Shown here in pieces: positions 50,971 through 62,829 of a DNA stretch of 64,000 bases (position 1 is the stretch's first letter; the number at the start of each line of letters is the position of its first letter). Made by a program: the position numbers and the translations under genes. This stretch comes from Roseiarcus sp963780825 (GTDB taxonomy: Bacteria; Pseudomonadota; Alphaproteobacteria; Rhizobiales; Beijerinckiaceae), in NCBI GenBank assembly GCA_963780825.1, contig CAWADL010000012.1, forward strand, positions 310,001 through 374,000, written 5' to 3'. Under the pieces are notes generated by a model that was not told the DNA's origin, did no database searches, and worked only from the letters and a program-made list of their open reading frames with translations.

Positions 50971-52108
50971 TCACGAAAACTCCGCCTCCAGAAAACGCAG
51001 CACGTCCGCCTCGTCGACATCTTTGGCTACGAAACTCTCGCCGATTCCGCGCGCCAGGATGAACGTGAGCCGACCGCGCTCGACTTTCTTGTCCTGCCGC
51101 ATCGCGTCCAGGATCGTGGCGGGGTCGGCGGACAACTTGGAGAGATCCTGGATGCGCGTCGGCAGTCCCACCGCCCGCAAATGCTGCTCCACCCGGCCTA
51201 CATCCTGCCCCGAGCATAAACCCAACGTGCGGGAGAAACGGAACGCGCAGGCGAGCCCGACGGCGACGCCTTCGCCATGCACCAGCTTGTCCGCGTCGTA
51301 ATGCGCCAGCGCCTCCAGCGCGTGCCCAAAAGTGTGGCCGAGGTTCAGGAGCGCGCGCGCGCCTTGCTCGGTCTCGTCGGAGGCGACGACGCGCGCCTTG
51401 GCCGCGCAGCTCACCGAATAGCTTCCGCGCGCGCCGGGCCTCCGCTCAGCACTTCGGCGCCGTAGCGCTCCAACCATTCGAAGAAAGGACGGTCGTCAAT
51501 TAGTCCATATTTGACCACCTCGGCGTAGCCGGCGATGAGCTCGCGCTGGGGCAGGGTTTCGAGCGCGCCGGAATCGGCGAGCACGAGAATCGGTTGGTGG
51601 AAGGCGCCGACCAGGTTCTTGCCGAGCGGCGAATTGATCGCCGTCTTGCCGCCGACGCTGGAATCGACTTGCGCCAGCAGCGTCGTCGGGATTTGCACGT
51701 AGTCGACGCCGCGTCTGAGCGCCGCGGCGCAATAGCCGGCGAGGTCGCCGATCACGCCGCCGCCGAGCGCGACGACGAGATCGCGCCGCTCGATGCGCGC
51801 GGCGATCAACGCATCCGAGACGCGGGCGAATTCGGCATAGCTCTTCGTTGTCTCGCCCGGCGGGCAGACGATCACCGAGGGCTCCAGTCCCGCGGCGACC
51901 AGGCTCTCCCGCAGCGGCGCCAACCAATGCGTTGCGACGTTCTCGTCGGTGACGATCGCCGCCCGCGCGCGCGGTTTCCGCGCAGCGATCAGGGCGCCCG
52001 CGTTGGCGATCAGGCCCTCGCCGATCAGGATCTTGTACGAGCGGTTGCCGAGCTCGACGGCGACTTCGCGAAGGGCGTCCGCCGGCGCGATCTCGGCTTT
52101 CCGCGCAT
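50971..52108 (-). CDS. aroB: 3-Dehydroquinate synthase
   Basis: The protein is about 379 residues. NAD- and metal-binding motifs: CPPGETTKSY, ALGGGVIGDLAGY, IPTTLLAQVDSSVGGKTAINSPLGKNLVG and the His ligands in NLGHTFGHALE and HGEGVAVG. It makes dehydroquinate in the shikimate pathway. The start is uncertain: the coding frame runs unbroken back into aroK, so an indel must lie near 52090-52110, and ATG 52108 is the nearest start. A missing base at about 51417 breaks the frame near the middle. Confidence 0.92.
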
Positions 52109-52109
52109 G

Positions 52110-52659
52110 GGCGACAAGTTCGCCGAGAATTTGTTCAACAACGATTTCGTGCGGCCCGTCGTGCGAGTTCGATGGTGATGTCGGCAAGCGCGTAGGTTGG
52201 GCTGCGCTCTTCGAGCAGGCGCCGCATGGTCCCCTCCGGGTCGGCGGTTTGCAGCAGCGGCCGGTTCGAGCGTTTCCGCACCCGCCGCAGCAGAACATCG
52301 AAATCGGGTTTCAGCCAGATCGAGACGCCGCGTTCGGCGATGCGCGCCCGCGTCCGTTCGTTCATGAAGGCGCCGCCGCCGGTTGAAAGCACGGACGGGC
52401 CCTCCTCCAGCAACCGCGCAATGACGCGCCGCTCGCCGTCGCGGAAATAAGGTTCGCCGAATTTCTCGAAGATCTCGGAGATCGTCATCCGCGCGCCGGC
52501 TTCGATCTCCGCATCGGCGTCGACGAAAGGCAGGCCGAGGCGTGCGGCGAGCCGTTTGCCGACCGAGGTTTTGCCCGCGCCCATCATCCCGACGAGCACG
52601 ATCGAGCGGCTGCCTATGGCGCGCGCGGCGTCGTCGGAAAGGGGAGAACGGTCGGTCAT
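52110..52659 (-). CDS. aroK: Shikimate kinase
   Basis: The protein is about 183 residues. P-loop GMMGAGKTSVGKRLA near 28, substrate-binding FVDADAEIE and GEPYFRDGERRV, GGGAF near 90 and the lid RKRSNRPLLQ are all present. It phosphorylates shikimate with ATP. Near the end the frame breaks at 52165-52170, where GAGTTC (plus strand) replaces GAGTC; correction gives the expected ESHDGPHEIVVEQI ending. It is directly followed by aroB. Confidence 0.92.
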
Positions 52660-52843
52660 CAATACAGGTTCGCCGGAGGCTTTGCGGCGCTTCCCTAGCA
52701 GAGGAGAGCTGAGGGCCGCCACTGGCCTCGAGGCCGCCGTACGTTCGGCGGCATGGACCCCGCCGCTCCGGGCGGCTTGCTCGGCGCGGCGAAGTGTTGC
52801 TATAGGCCCGGACTTCGCCGAAGCGTGCACGCGCTCCGACGAT

Positions 52844-52917
52844 GGCCTCGTGGCGGAGTGGCTACGCAGAGGACTGCAAATCCTTGCACCCCGGTTCGAT
52901 TCCGGGCGAGGCCTCCA
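52844..52917 (+). tRNA. tRNA-Cys (anticodon GCA)
   Basis: A full cloverleaf is visible: acceptor GGCCTCG (52844-52850) pairs with CGAGGCC (52907-52913), discriminator T, encoded CCA at 52915-52917. Anticodon loop ACTGCAAAT in the stem AGGA/TCCT, and the T-loop GGTTCGATTCC. It stands alone between aroK and pcm. Confidence 0.97.
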
Positions 52918-52978
52918 ATAACGAAAATCTGTGGTATGTCTTCGGCGTCGTGAGCGCTGGGGATCGGGGGCTGTTCCG

Positions 52979-53629
52979 ATGGCAATCGAGAAAGCGGACG
53001 AGCAGCGTCTGCAGATGATCAATGCGCAATTGCGCACGTCGGACGTCAACGACCTGGAGATTCTTTCGGCCTTCACCAATGTCCCGCGCGAGAAATTCGT
53101 GGCGCCGGGAATGGAGGCGCTCGCCTACGCGGACGGCGAAGTCGCTGCGGCCGGGCCAAAGGGCCGCAAGTTGTTGAGCCCGCGTACGCTCGGCCTGCTG
53201 TTGAAATGCGCGGCCCCGGTCGCCGGCGAACGAGCGCTCGTCGTCGGCGGCGGCGCCGGCTATTGCGCGGCGCTGTTGGCCGCGCTTGGGCTCGATGTGG
53301 TCGCGCTGGAGACCGACGCGAGCGCGGCGCGCGCGGCGACGGCGGGGAATGTGCGGATCGCGCATGTCGAAGGGTCGCTGTCCGAGCCGCCCGCCGGCCC
53401 GGGATCCTTTGATGTCATCATCATCAATGGGGCTTTCGAGATGCCCCCAGACCGCCTGATCGGCGCCCTGTCCAACAAAGGCCGCCTCGTCGGGCTCAGC
53501 GCAGCGACTCGGGCGAAGCGAATCGTATTGTTTGAGCGGTCGGGGAGCGGAATCAGCGAGTCGGCGCTTTACGACGCGGCAGGCGACGTGCTTCCCGGTT
53601 TCAGCCGCGCTCAGGCGTTCGCGTTTTGA
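52979..53629 (+). CDS. pcm: Protein-L-isoaspartate O-methyltransferase family
   Basis: The 216-residue protein starts at ATG 52979. INAQLRTSDVND and VPREKFVAP are PIMT family motifs; the SAM loop is GGGAGYCAALLAAL near 85 in place of the usual GTGSGY; FDVIIINGAFE follows. PIMT repairs isoaspartyl damage, but this short alphaproteobacterial branch upstream of tolC may have another substrate. The pcm-tolC-popZ order is widely kept in alphaproteobacteria. The frame is unbroken. Confidence 0.88.
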   Translation: MAIEKADEQRLQMINAQLRTSDVNDLEILSAFTNVPREKFVAPGMEALAYADGEVAAAGPKGRKLLSPRTLGLLLKCAAPVAGERALVVGGGAGYCAALLAALGLDVVALETDASAARAATAGNVRIAHVEGSLSEPPAGPGSFDVIIINGAFEMPPDRLIGALSNKGRLVGLSAATRAKRIVLFERSGSGISESALYDAAGDVLPGFSRAQAFAF

Positions 53630-53807
53630 TAAGCAATTGCAGCGATACGCGAGGGAAGGTGTCACAAGTTTGCGACGCTTAGGTTAATTTTTTGCTTACG
53701 GACGGGTTCGCGTTGGAGCTTCGGTGGCGTTGTCTTGCCGAGGCGGCTATGTTTGGCTTGGGACGGAGGGACGGACATCGTTCGTCGTTCCGAGGCGGTG
53801 AGGCGCG

Positions 53808-55240
53808 GTGAAGGCGAGTATGCGGAAACAAAAAGGGCGTGCGGCGCGCAGCGCCTACGCGGCGGTCGGCCTGGTTTCGGCGGGACTGTTGCTCGCGACG
53901 CTTGGCGCCGCGAAAGCCGAGACGATCGGCGGCGCGCTGATCAAGGCCTATCTCAACAATCCCGACATCAACTCGCAACGCGCCGCGGTGCGCGTCGCCG
54001 ACGAACTGGTTCCGAAAGCCAACTCTGGATATTTGCCGACCGCCACCGCGAACGCCAATGCCGGCGTTCAGAGCGAATATGGTCAGGACCTCGGCCAAAA
54101 CGGGGGAAGCGTCCTCCAGCAGACGAGCTTACCCCGCGGTTACGGCGTCACCGTTCAGGAGCAGCTCTGGAACGGCAACAAAACGTTCAACAGCGTGCGC
54201 CAAGCCGAGTCCGGCGTGTTTGGTCAACGCGAACAGCTGCGCAACACCGAGCAAAACACCCTGCTCAGTGGGCTCACGTATTACATGAACGTGATGCGTG
54301 ATTCTGCGGCCGTCGATCTCAATAAGAGCAACGTCGAGGTTCTGAAAGAGCAGCTCCGCCAGACCAACGATCGCTTCAATGTCGGCGAAGTGACGCGAAC
54401 CGACGTCGCGCAGGCGCAAGCGGCGCTCGCGGCTGCGGAGGCGACCTATCTTCAGGCGCAATCCACGGTGCAGGCGTCGATAGCGAGTTACCGTCAGGTG
54501 ATCGGTGATCAGCCGAAGAGTCTCGCTCCCGTGAGACCGGTTGTAAAACTGCTCCCTTCCGACGTTGAATCAGGCGGTCGCCATTTCGCAGGTGGAGCAT
54601 CCGGCCATCACCGCGGCGCTTCACGGCATCGACGTGGCGTTGCTCGCCGTCAAGATCAGCGAAGCCGCGCTCTATCCGACCGTCGGGCTTCAGGGCGCGT
54701 TGCAGAAATCCTTCGACCTCGGCTCGGGGATTCCGAACGGCAGTAAGGCGCTCATCGGCTCGCTCGTCGGCCAGATTTCGATTCCCATCTACGATGGCGG
54801 CGCCAGTTATGCGCGGTATACGAGAGGCGAAGGAGAATGTGAGCCAGCAGGAGCTCACCGCCGATTCGCAGCGCGATAAGGTCCGACAGCTGGTCACGGC
54901 CGCGTGGAGCGCCAACGAGATTTCGACCGGCGTCGTGAAGGCCGCAAAAGCCAACGTGACCGCCAACGAAGTGGCTTTGGCCGGCGTGCGCGAAGAGGCG
55001 AAGGTTGGTCAGCGAACGACGCTCGACGTGCTCAACGCACAGCAATTGCTGCTGCAGGCGCGCTTGCAACTGGTTGACGCGGAGCACGACCAGGTCGTCA
55101 ATTCCTACACACTGCTGGCGGCGATCGGCCGGCTTTCGGTGAAAGTGCTGGGTCTGAACGTCGCCGAGTACGATCCGCGCGTGCACTTCGATCAGGTCAA
55201 GACCAAACAATTCGGCGTCAGGACGCCGGACGGGCGCTAA
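53808..55240 (+). CDS. tolC: TolC-family outer membrane channel
   Basis: The protein is about 477 residues. A GTG at 53808 or ATG at 53820 opens a signal peptide ending GAAKA. Two OEP repeats follow, each with long helices: ETIGGALIKAYLNNPDI, ...DVAQAQAALAAAEATYLQAQ, and in the second half RTTLDVLNAQQLLLQARLQLV. It forms the trimeric outer-membrane tunnel for type I secretion and efflux pumps. Extra bases at about 54565 and 54815 break the frame. Partner pump genes are not adjacent, as usual for this locus. Confidence 0.93.
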
Positions 55241-55352
55241 CGCTGACGTAAACGTTCGAATCGCAGTTGCCACGCGCGTTCGCTTGCGACAATTATAAGC
55301 AACGACGCTGCAGCGAGTTCGGCGGGCGTATTTCGGCGGCGTGGAGATAGTT

Positions 55353-55874
55353 ATGAGCGTGGCGGCGCCCAGCAATGAGGATCGCGACGGGGAGGCGCTT
55401 CGGGTCGCGCAACGCGCGCACGAGCCCTCGATGGAGGAGATCCTCGCTTCCATTCGCGCCATCATCGCCGACGATCGCGAGCCGGCGTCGCCGCCGAAAC
55501 CGCAGGTCGTATATTCGAGCGATGCGCCTCGCTCCGTGTTTTCCGCTGACGTTGACGAACCTCTGCCTGCGACGGTCGTTTGGACGCGCGAACCCGAGCC
55601 TGCGATGGAACAGCCGGCGGCTGCTGAGGACGTCGCGCCGGCGCCGCTGGTTGAGGAAGGACCGCTGATGTCCGAGGAGGCCGAAAACGCGATCACGGTT
55701 TCTTTCCATTCGCTCGCGGAAAGCATGGCGGAGCATGGGCGAGAGGCGGCTGAGCGGATGGCCCGCGAAATGCTCAGGCCGATGCTGAAGGCGTGGCTCG
55801 ACGAGAACCTGCCGGCGATGGTCGAACGGCTCGTGCGCGCGGAAATTCAGCGCGTCGCGCGCGGAGGCCGTTGA
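55353..55874 (+). CDS. popZ: Polar organising protein PopZ (DUF2497)
   Basis: The 173-residue protein starts at ATG 55353. The N-terminal EPSMEEILASIRAIIADD is the conserved client-binding helix, the middle is Pro/Glu-rich and disordered, and the C-terminal helices (SMAEHGREAAERMAREMLRPM.., LPAMVERLVRAEIQRVA) drive assembly. PopZ forms polar condensates that hold ParB-parS and cell-cycle kinases. Place after tolC is the alphaproteobacterial norm; valS, often next, is absent. Confidence 0.93.
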   Translation: MSVAAPSNEDRDGEALRVAQRAHEPSMEEILASIRAIIADDREPASPPKPQVVYSSDAPRSVFSADVDEPLPATVVWTREPEPAMEQPAAAEDVAPAPLVEEGPLMSEEAENAITVSFHSLAESMAEHGREAAERMAREMLRPMLKAWLDENLPAMVERLVRAEIQRVARGGR

Positions 55875-55887
55875 TCGGAGCGCCTCG

Positions 55888-55979
55888 CGGAGCGTCGGCC
55901 TCCAGGCCGACGTTGCCGTTAATAGGTGCGTTGGCCGAACGGCGCTCAAAAAGGTCGGCGTGGACGCCGACCCTCCGGC
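55888..55979. repeat. Dispersed repeat A, copy 3
   Basis: Both palindromic arms as in copy 1. Here the centre (GGCCGAACGGCGCTC...) also resembles copy 1 (GGCCGAGCGGCGCCC...), so the whole element of about 92 bp is related. It lies between convergent popZ and cupin genes. Confidence 0.85.
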
Positions 55980-56010
55980 CTTGATGTTTGAACTCCGCTC
56001 GGTCGGCGCC

Positions 56011-56364
56011 TCAGATTTCCATGTGCGCCGCCGCCGTCGCCGCATCTCCGGTATTCGGCGTGCCAGAGGGTTCGATCAGCAGCAGATGCGTCTCCGCTGA
56101 TGCGCGGGGCCGGTGTTCGACGCCTTTGGGGACGATGAACAGCTCGCCCGGTCCGAGCGCGATCGTCCTGTCGCGCATTTCGATCTCCAGGCGACCCTTC
56201 AGTACGAGGAAGAAATCGTCGGTGTCGTCGTGCTTGTGCCAGACGAATTCGTCCTGCACCTTCACCACCATCACATCGCAGCCGTTGAACTTGGCCACCG
56301 TGCGCGGCGACCAGAGCTCGGTGAAGCTCGCCAGTTTTTGCTCGAGATTGACGTGTTCGCTCAC
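56011..56364 (-). CDS. Cupin-domain protein
   Basis: The 117-residue protein starts at GTG 56364, inside the stop of the upstream GNAT gene (GTGA). The single cupin barrel has the metal motifs EFVWHKHDDTDDFFLVLKG (H-x-H ... E) and GELFIVPKGVEHRP (P-x-G ... H). Small proteins of this type are often mannose-6-phosphate-isomerase-like or of unknown function. The frame is unbroken. Confidence 0.88.
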   Translation of the reverse strand: MSEHVNLEQKLASFTELWSPRTVAKFNGCDVMVVKVQDEFVWHKHDDTDDFFLVLKGRLEIEMRDRTIALGPGELFIVPKGVEHRPRASAETHLLLIEPSGTPNTGDAATAAAHMEI

Positions 56365-56831
56365 GGAGACCCTCGCGCCAGCATTTTCTTCATATGGACG
56401 ATTACGCCGCCGCCGTGAGGCGCCTCGCGCTCGATCTCGTACCCGAAGCGTTGGTAGTATCGAACATTCTCGGCAAAGCGCTGGTTGGTGTAAAGGCGCA
56501 GGCCTCGAAATCCGGCTTGCTGGGCAAACAACTCGGCCCACCGCAGCAGTTCGCCACCGTATCCGCGCTTCTGCCAAACCGGCCGGACCGCCAGATTTTC
56601 GATGAGCAGGAATTCGCCGTCGGGAGCGGTCTCGATGAGGGCCGCCAATGCGTCGCCGACGACGAGCAGGTCGAAGCGATGCCGCCGCAGCGCCTCGGTG
56701 TAGTCGACTTGCATCGGCAGCGGCTCCCGGCCAATGACATCAACCCATTTGGCGTAAGCTTCGCGCGTCAGCGCAGCGATCGCGGCGGCGTCCTCGGGCC
56801 GGGCGATCCGTAGGACCGACGCCGGACCCAT
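56361..56831 (-). CDS. GNAT N-acetyltransferase
   Basis: The 156-residue protein has LIENLAVRPVWQKRGYGGELLRWAE (acetyl-CoA loop, about 76-100) and LYTNQRFAENVRYYQRFGYE. It lies 3 bp after the parC stop and is coupled with the cupin gene, so it is likely part of a parC-GNAT-cupin unit. Substrate unknown; the frame is unbroken. Confidence 0.9.
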   Translation of the reverse strand: MGPASVLRIARPEDAAAIAALTREAYAKWVDVIGREPLPMQVDYTEALRRHRFDLLVVGDALAALIETAPDGEFLLIENLAVRPVWQKRGYGGELLRWAELFAQQAGFRGLRLYTNQRFAENVRYYQRFGYEIEREAPHGGGVIVHMKKMLARGSP

Positions 56832-56834
56832 GCC

Positions 56835-59086
<2,252 letters not shown>

Positions 59087-59365
59087 GGCGTCGCGTTAGC
59101 GGAGGGGGTGAGTCGGGGCAAGGGGTGAAAGGGGAACGGGGCCCTCGAGAAATATCTGAGCTTGCGCCTTCGCAAAGGAGACGGCTATTGACTTGCATTA
59201 ATATTGCGTTATTTTTACTTCGATTATCGCAAAAATTGGAATTTTGGAGGGATTTTCCAACGAGTGATGACTTTGAACGTGGCGCCCACCTCGTATCTGG
59301 TCGGTGGGGATACGATCATCACGGGCTTTGCCTTGCTGTGGTAACGTAACGAGTGGCGGCAGTAC
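59087..59365. other. AT-rich intergenic region
   Basis: Bases 59170-59260 are clearly AT-richer than the surroundings (TATTGCGTTATTTTTACTTC). Likely promoters for parC and the toxin-antitoxin pair. No gene is supported. Confidence 0.5.
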
Positions 59366-59635
59366 ATGACGTCGATGGAGTTTAGCGATGTCAGCTCTCA
59401 GGAGGCGGCCGGATTTCCAGCGGTCGTCGTCAGCGACCCCGAAGTGATGAGCGGCGAGCCAGTTATTCGAGGAACGCGCGTGCAAGCTCGAACCGTACTC
59501 GCTTGTCTCCGTGAGGGCTCGACGCATGTGGAGATATTCCAAGATTATCCCACACTGCCGATCGACGGTATCGACGCGGTCATTCGTTGGGCCGAGGCGA
59601 ATTTTGGCTCCCAGTGGAGGGCGGCAGCCGAATAA
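59366..59635 (+). CDS. DUF433 antitoxin
   Basis: The 89-residue protein has the DUF433 pattern: DPEVMSGEPVIRGTRVQARTV with the helix-turn-helix following, LREGSTHVEIFQDYPTL, and C-terminal IDAVIRWAEANF. DUF433 proteins are antitoxins paired with PIN-like toxins such as DUF5615, and the next gene fits that role. The frame is unbroken. Confidence 0.88.
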   Translation: MTSMEFSDVSSQEAAGFPAVVVSDPEVMSGEPVIRGTRVQARTVLACLREGSTHVEIFQDYPTLPIDGIDAVIRWAEANFGSQWRAAAE

Positions 59636-59649
59636 TTTCGACGTTCGCG

Positions 59650-60065
59650 ATGATCGATAAGCTGTTTATTGACGAGTGTCACACTTCGACCTTGGTTGCG
59701 ATCGCCAAACATCGAGGCGTCATCGCGGACTACGGCCCGCATATTGGCAAGAGCGGTTGGTCGGATTGGCGAATTGTCGAGTTCGCGCTCGGCAACGATT
59801 ACGTTGTCGTGACAAACAATCGTCGCGATTTTCTTCGGGAATACGCGAAGGTTTCTCTCCACAATGGATTGCTGGTAATTGTGCCAAATCTCGGATCACG
59901 AGTCCAAATTCGCCTGTTCGGACTGGTCCTCGATCGGGCTCTGCAGTTGGGCGCCGATCGACAAACAGGCTCGTGGAAGTCCTTGCCGACGGCACCGTAC
60001 ACGTGCGCGAATGGACGAGCGAACAGCACGACGTCGGCCATATCGACAATCCGAGTTGGCGGTGA
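59650..60065 (+). CDS. DUF5615 PIN-like toxin
   Basis: The protein is about 138 residues from ATG 59650. KLFIDECHTSTLVAIAKHRG and NDYVVVTNNRRDFLREYA give the acidic pattern of PIN-like nucleases (Asp in FIDE, Asp in RRDF). It begins 14 bp after the DUF433 gene. A break at about 59965 shifts the last 38 residues (LVEVLADGTVHVREW). A ribonuclease role is inferred from the family. Confidence 0.82.
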
Positions 60066-60079
60066 GAGACAACGCGATT

Positions 60080-60150
60080 TGATCGCGCCCGACGTTCAAT
60101 CCGCCGGATATCCGTATCGCCGCGCCACGGGCGCGAGGATTGACCCGATC
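60080..60150 (-). pseudogene. 3' remnant of a second TPR-sulfotransferase gene
   Basis: Bases 60080-60126 match the end of the intact sulfotransferase gene (60589-60635) with three mismatches, all synonymous: both translate to VARRYGYPAD and a stop. Upstream of that, a few more codons (LIGSILAP) are compatible with the family C-terminus before homology fades. No other part of a gene is present. Confidence 0.65.
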
Positions 60151-60330
60151 AGCCGTGCCTGCAGGTCGCATCGTATGTGGCGGAATACTGATCTCGCGGA
60201 GGTCGCAGTGAGTTTGACCATGACCCAAGCTCAGCAAGGCTATGTAAATTCGGCCGTTTTATTTGAGGAACACGACTTATCGTCAAGCATTAATTGGACA
60301 CTGCAGATCGTCTAACGAAAGGAAATTACA

Positions 60331-60525
60331 ATGCAACCCGACATCGCACTCCCATCCACATATCGCCCTCGTGAACTCAAAACCGGCTACGCCAATCAAA
60401 CTCAAGACGCGACACGAGTGCAGGCGCCTATCTCGCCCCTCGACATGACGGCCGGTATCCTCGCTGCGCTGATGGCGCTGGGTCCGTTGGCGATGGCCGC
60501 GTGGGGCGCGCACTTCGGCGCATAG
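60331..60525 (+). CDS. Small single-TM protein, 64 residues
   Basis: The ATG has a strong ribosome site (AAAGGAAATT, 8 bp before). The first 40 residues are polar and the last 24 form one TM helix (AGILAALMALGPLAMAAWGA). No family is recognised. It lies in the 509-bp insert between the two 47-bp direct repeats. Confidence 0.5.
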   Translation: MQPDIALPSTYRPRELKTGYANQTQDATRVQAPISPLDMTAGILAALMALGPLAMAAWGAHFGA

Positions 60526-60604
60526 CGCTCAAACACCAGGTTCGAGAGTCCGGACCTTCAGGACCTGAAATGAAAGTCGGCGCGGTTTTGATCGCGCCCG
60601 ACCT

Positions 60605-62455
60605 TCAATCCGCCGGATATCCGTAACGGCGCGCCACATGACCAAGACTTGGCTCGATCGGCGCCAGTTCCTCGCGATAGGCAAGGCGCCGGTTGACGGA
60701 GCGGTCATACAGCTTCTCCGCGACCTGCGCGTAGCTCGCGGTGCGCGCGTAGCGGCTGTTTTCGTGAAACGCGAGACAGCGGGGATCGTAGTCCACGCCG
60801 ATGAAGCCGAGTATGTCGCGCACTTGCCGCTCCTGATCGGCGATCACGTCCTCGTAGCGCACCCGCAGATATTTTATCTGCAGTTCGCGAAGGTAATGCT
60901 CGACCAGATCCGCAACCAGCGCGTAGTGACGCGCGATACTTTCCAGCTCATAGGCGCAGTAGAATCCGTGCGTCAGATGGTTGGAGAACACCGACAGCGC
61001 GACATCGAGCGGATGCCGTACCACGTGAACAATCGGCGCCTCGGGGAATAGCAACCCGATCAGGCCAAGGTGGGTTTCGTTGAGCGGCATCTTGTCGGTG
61101 AAGAAACGCCGGCCGGGCCGGACGGCGCCGAGTTGGCGAGCCCGCTGCAGATAATAATCGCGCAGATTGTCGAGGCCCTCGGCCTGATCGCCCAACCAAA
61201 GCTCGCTCAGCGCGTCGGGATAGGCGAGCGGGCTGGCGAGCATCCGCGGCATCAGCTGGGTAATCTCGTTGATGATAGGCAATTCGTCGCCAGCTGAAAT
61301 ATCGGGATGCGAACTCAGCGTCTGCTCGATCATCGTCGTGCCCGAACGCGGAAATCCGACAACAAAGATCGGTTGCGCAATATCCGTTCGCACGCCCGCA
61401 CGCGGCAATATCGCGGCGCGGCGCGCCACGAAGAACGATTTCAGCCGGTCCGCAAGGTTTTGCGCCTCGTTGGCGTGATAGGCCAGTCCTGAGATCTGGC
61501 GCAGCACGCGCTTTCCCTCAGCAAAGGCGGCAAACGCCTCGCCGTGACGGCCGAGCCGATCGAGCAACTGCCCCTTCTGCGTCCACTCAAGGGCGCCAAG
61601 TCCTCGCCCTTGACGGGTCTGCTCGATGGCGGCGAGCGAGGCGAGCGCTTCGTCGTAGTCTCCACGCCGGCTCTGCAGCACGGCGCGCTGCAATTTCAGG
61701 CTTTGCTCGCCGGGATGAAGTCGCTCGGCCTCGTCCAGCAACTCGCCGGCGCGGGTAAATTTGCGGTCGGTCTCCTCCATCTGCGCCCAACCAAACAGGG
61801 TCTGGAAGATGTTAGGGTCGAGCGCGTAGGAGCGTTCATAAAGCCGGCGCGCCTCGTCGACGCGGCCCTGGTTCTTCAGGCACCAGGCAAGATTGGCGAT
61901 CAGGATCGGGCTCTCGTGCGATAGCAACTGCATCGCGCGCCGATAGTGGAACTCGCCAACCTGCGGACGATGCGCGTCGGTCATGATCATGCCCATCAGA
62001 TTATGCGATTGGGCGTCGAGCGGCGCGAGGCGCACGGCGTTGCGGGCATGGAACTCGGCGAGCGCGAGTTCGCGGCGCTGAAACAGCAGCAGCGCCAGCG
62101 ACTGGGTGGCGGCGAGATTGTTGGGCTCTAGCCGCACTATGCGCTTGAGCAGCGCCTCGGAGGCCGCGAGCCGACCCTCGCGGGCGCAGATGTCCTGAAG
62201 CTGAGCCAGGGCGGCCGGGCTGAGCGGCGTTTCGTTGAGGATGGCGACGAGCTGTGCGCGAGCCGCCGCAAGGTCATTTTTGGCGATCGCGGCGCGGGCG
62301 CGCTCCAGCCGCGGTTCGGCGTCAAATCCGGAAGGCGCAGGGTTCGTTTCGAGCTTGCAGCAGCGGTTCTCCGGCAGCCCGCTGCCGCAAACGCAGAGCG
62401 CGGCCGCGGGGGACTGCGATTGAGCGCCGGCGATTGACTCCGTTTGTTCAAGCAT
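60605..62455 (-). CDS. TPR-repeat sulfotransferase with N-terminal SEC-C-like zinc motif
   Basis: The protein is 616 residues with an unbroken frame. Residues 21-33 (CVCGSGLPENRCC) form a SEC-C-like zinc knuckle; about 45-330 are TPR units (e.g. AEFHARNAVRLAPLDAQSHN); the C-terminal sulfotransferase domain begins at FVVGFPRSGTTMIEQ (PAPS 5'-phosphate loop) near 370, with DKMPLNETHLG and VHVVRHPLDVALSVF (3'-phosphate site). It would transfer sulfate from PAPS to a protein or glycan. The paralogue remnant lies just downstream. Confidence 0.92.
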   Translation of the reverse strand: MLEQTESIAGAQSQSPAAALCVCGSGLPENRCCKLETNPAPSGFDAEPRLERARAAIAKNDLAAARAQLVAILNETPLSPAALAQLQDICAREGRLAASEALLKRIVRLEPNNLAATQSLALLLFQRRELALAEFHARNAVRLAPLDAQSHNLMGMIMTDAHRPQVGEFHYRRAMQLLSHESPILIANLAWCLKNQGRVDEARRLYERSYALDPNIFQTLFGWAQMEETDRKFTRAGELLDEAERLHPGEQSLKLQRAVLQSRRGDYDEALASLAAIEQTRQGRGLGALEWTQKGQLLDRLGRHGEAFAAFAEGKRVLRQISGLAYHANEAQNLADRLKSFFVARRAAILPRAGVRTDIAQPIFVVGFPRSGTTMIEQTLSSHPDISAGDELPIINEITQLMPRMLASPLAYPDALSELWLGDQAEGLDNLRDYYLQRARQLGAVRPGRRFFTDKMPLNETHLGLIGLLFPEAPIVHVVRHPLDVALSVFSNHLTHGFYCAYELESIARHYALVADLVEHYLRELQIKYLRVRYEDVIADQERQVRDILGFIGVDYDPRCLAFHENSRYARTASYAQVAEKLYDRSVNRRLAYREELAPIEPSLGHVARRYGYPAD

Positions 62456-62829
62456 CCTGTTTTACCGCCGCATGGAGTAGGGCGCCTGTTCAGCCCGCGT
62501 GAAGCGAGCGCCGCGCGCCTCAATCCGAGGTGTGGCGCGCGAAATCGGTGGGTTGATCGGATTTACTGACCGCCGAACTCAGCGACGGTCAAGCGCCCCG
62601 GTGTTTCGCGTTCCGAACGACATATGCCGAACGGGTCGGTCTTCCGCGCCTCGCTTCTCAAGTACACGATGTAAACTTACTGCGAATATTGGAACAAAAT
62701 GGGATTTCGACCAGAACTTGCGAATTGCGCAACTAGAGAACTTTGCGTAACAGTGTTTCCAAGCGCTGCAATCAAGGCCGTTTTGACGAGCAAGTTTCGC
62801 AATATATCAAGTTAGGGTGGGAGATTGGG
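62456..62829. other. Intergenic, no gene seen
   Basis: A 374-bp divergent gap. The part next to the adhesin (62650-62820) is AT-rich and probably carries its promoter; GGGAG precedes its ATG. Confidence 0.5.

Noticed and set aside
60080..60635. Integrase attachment sites
   Set aside because: No integrase or tRNA is present, and the synonymous differences fit a gene remnant better.
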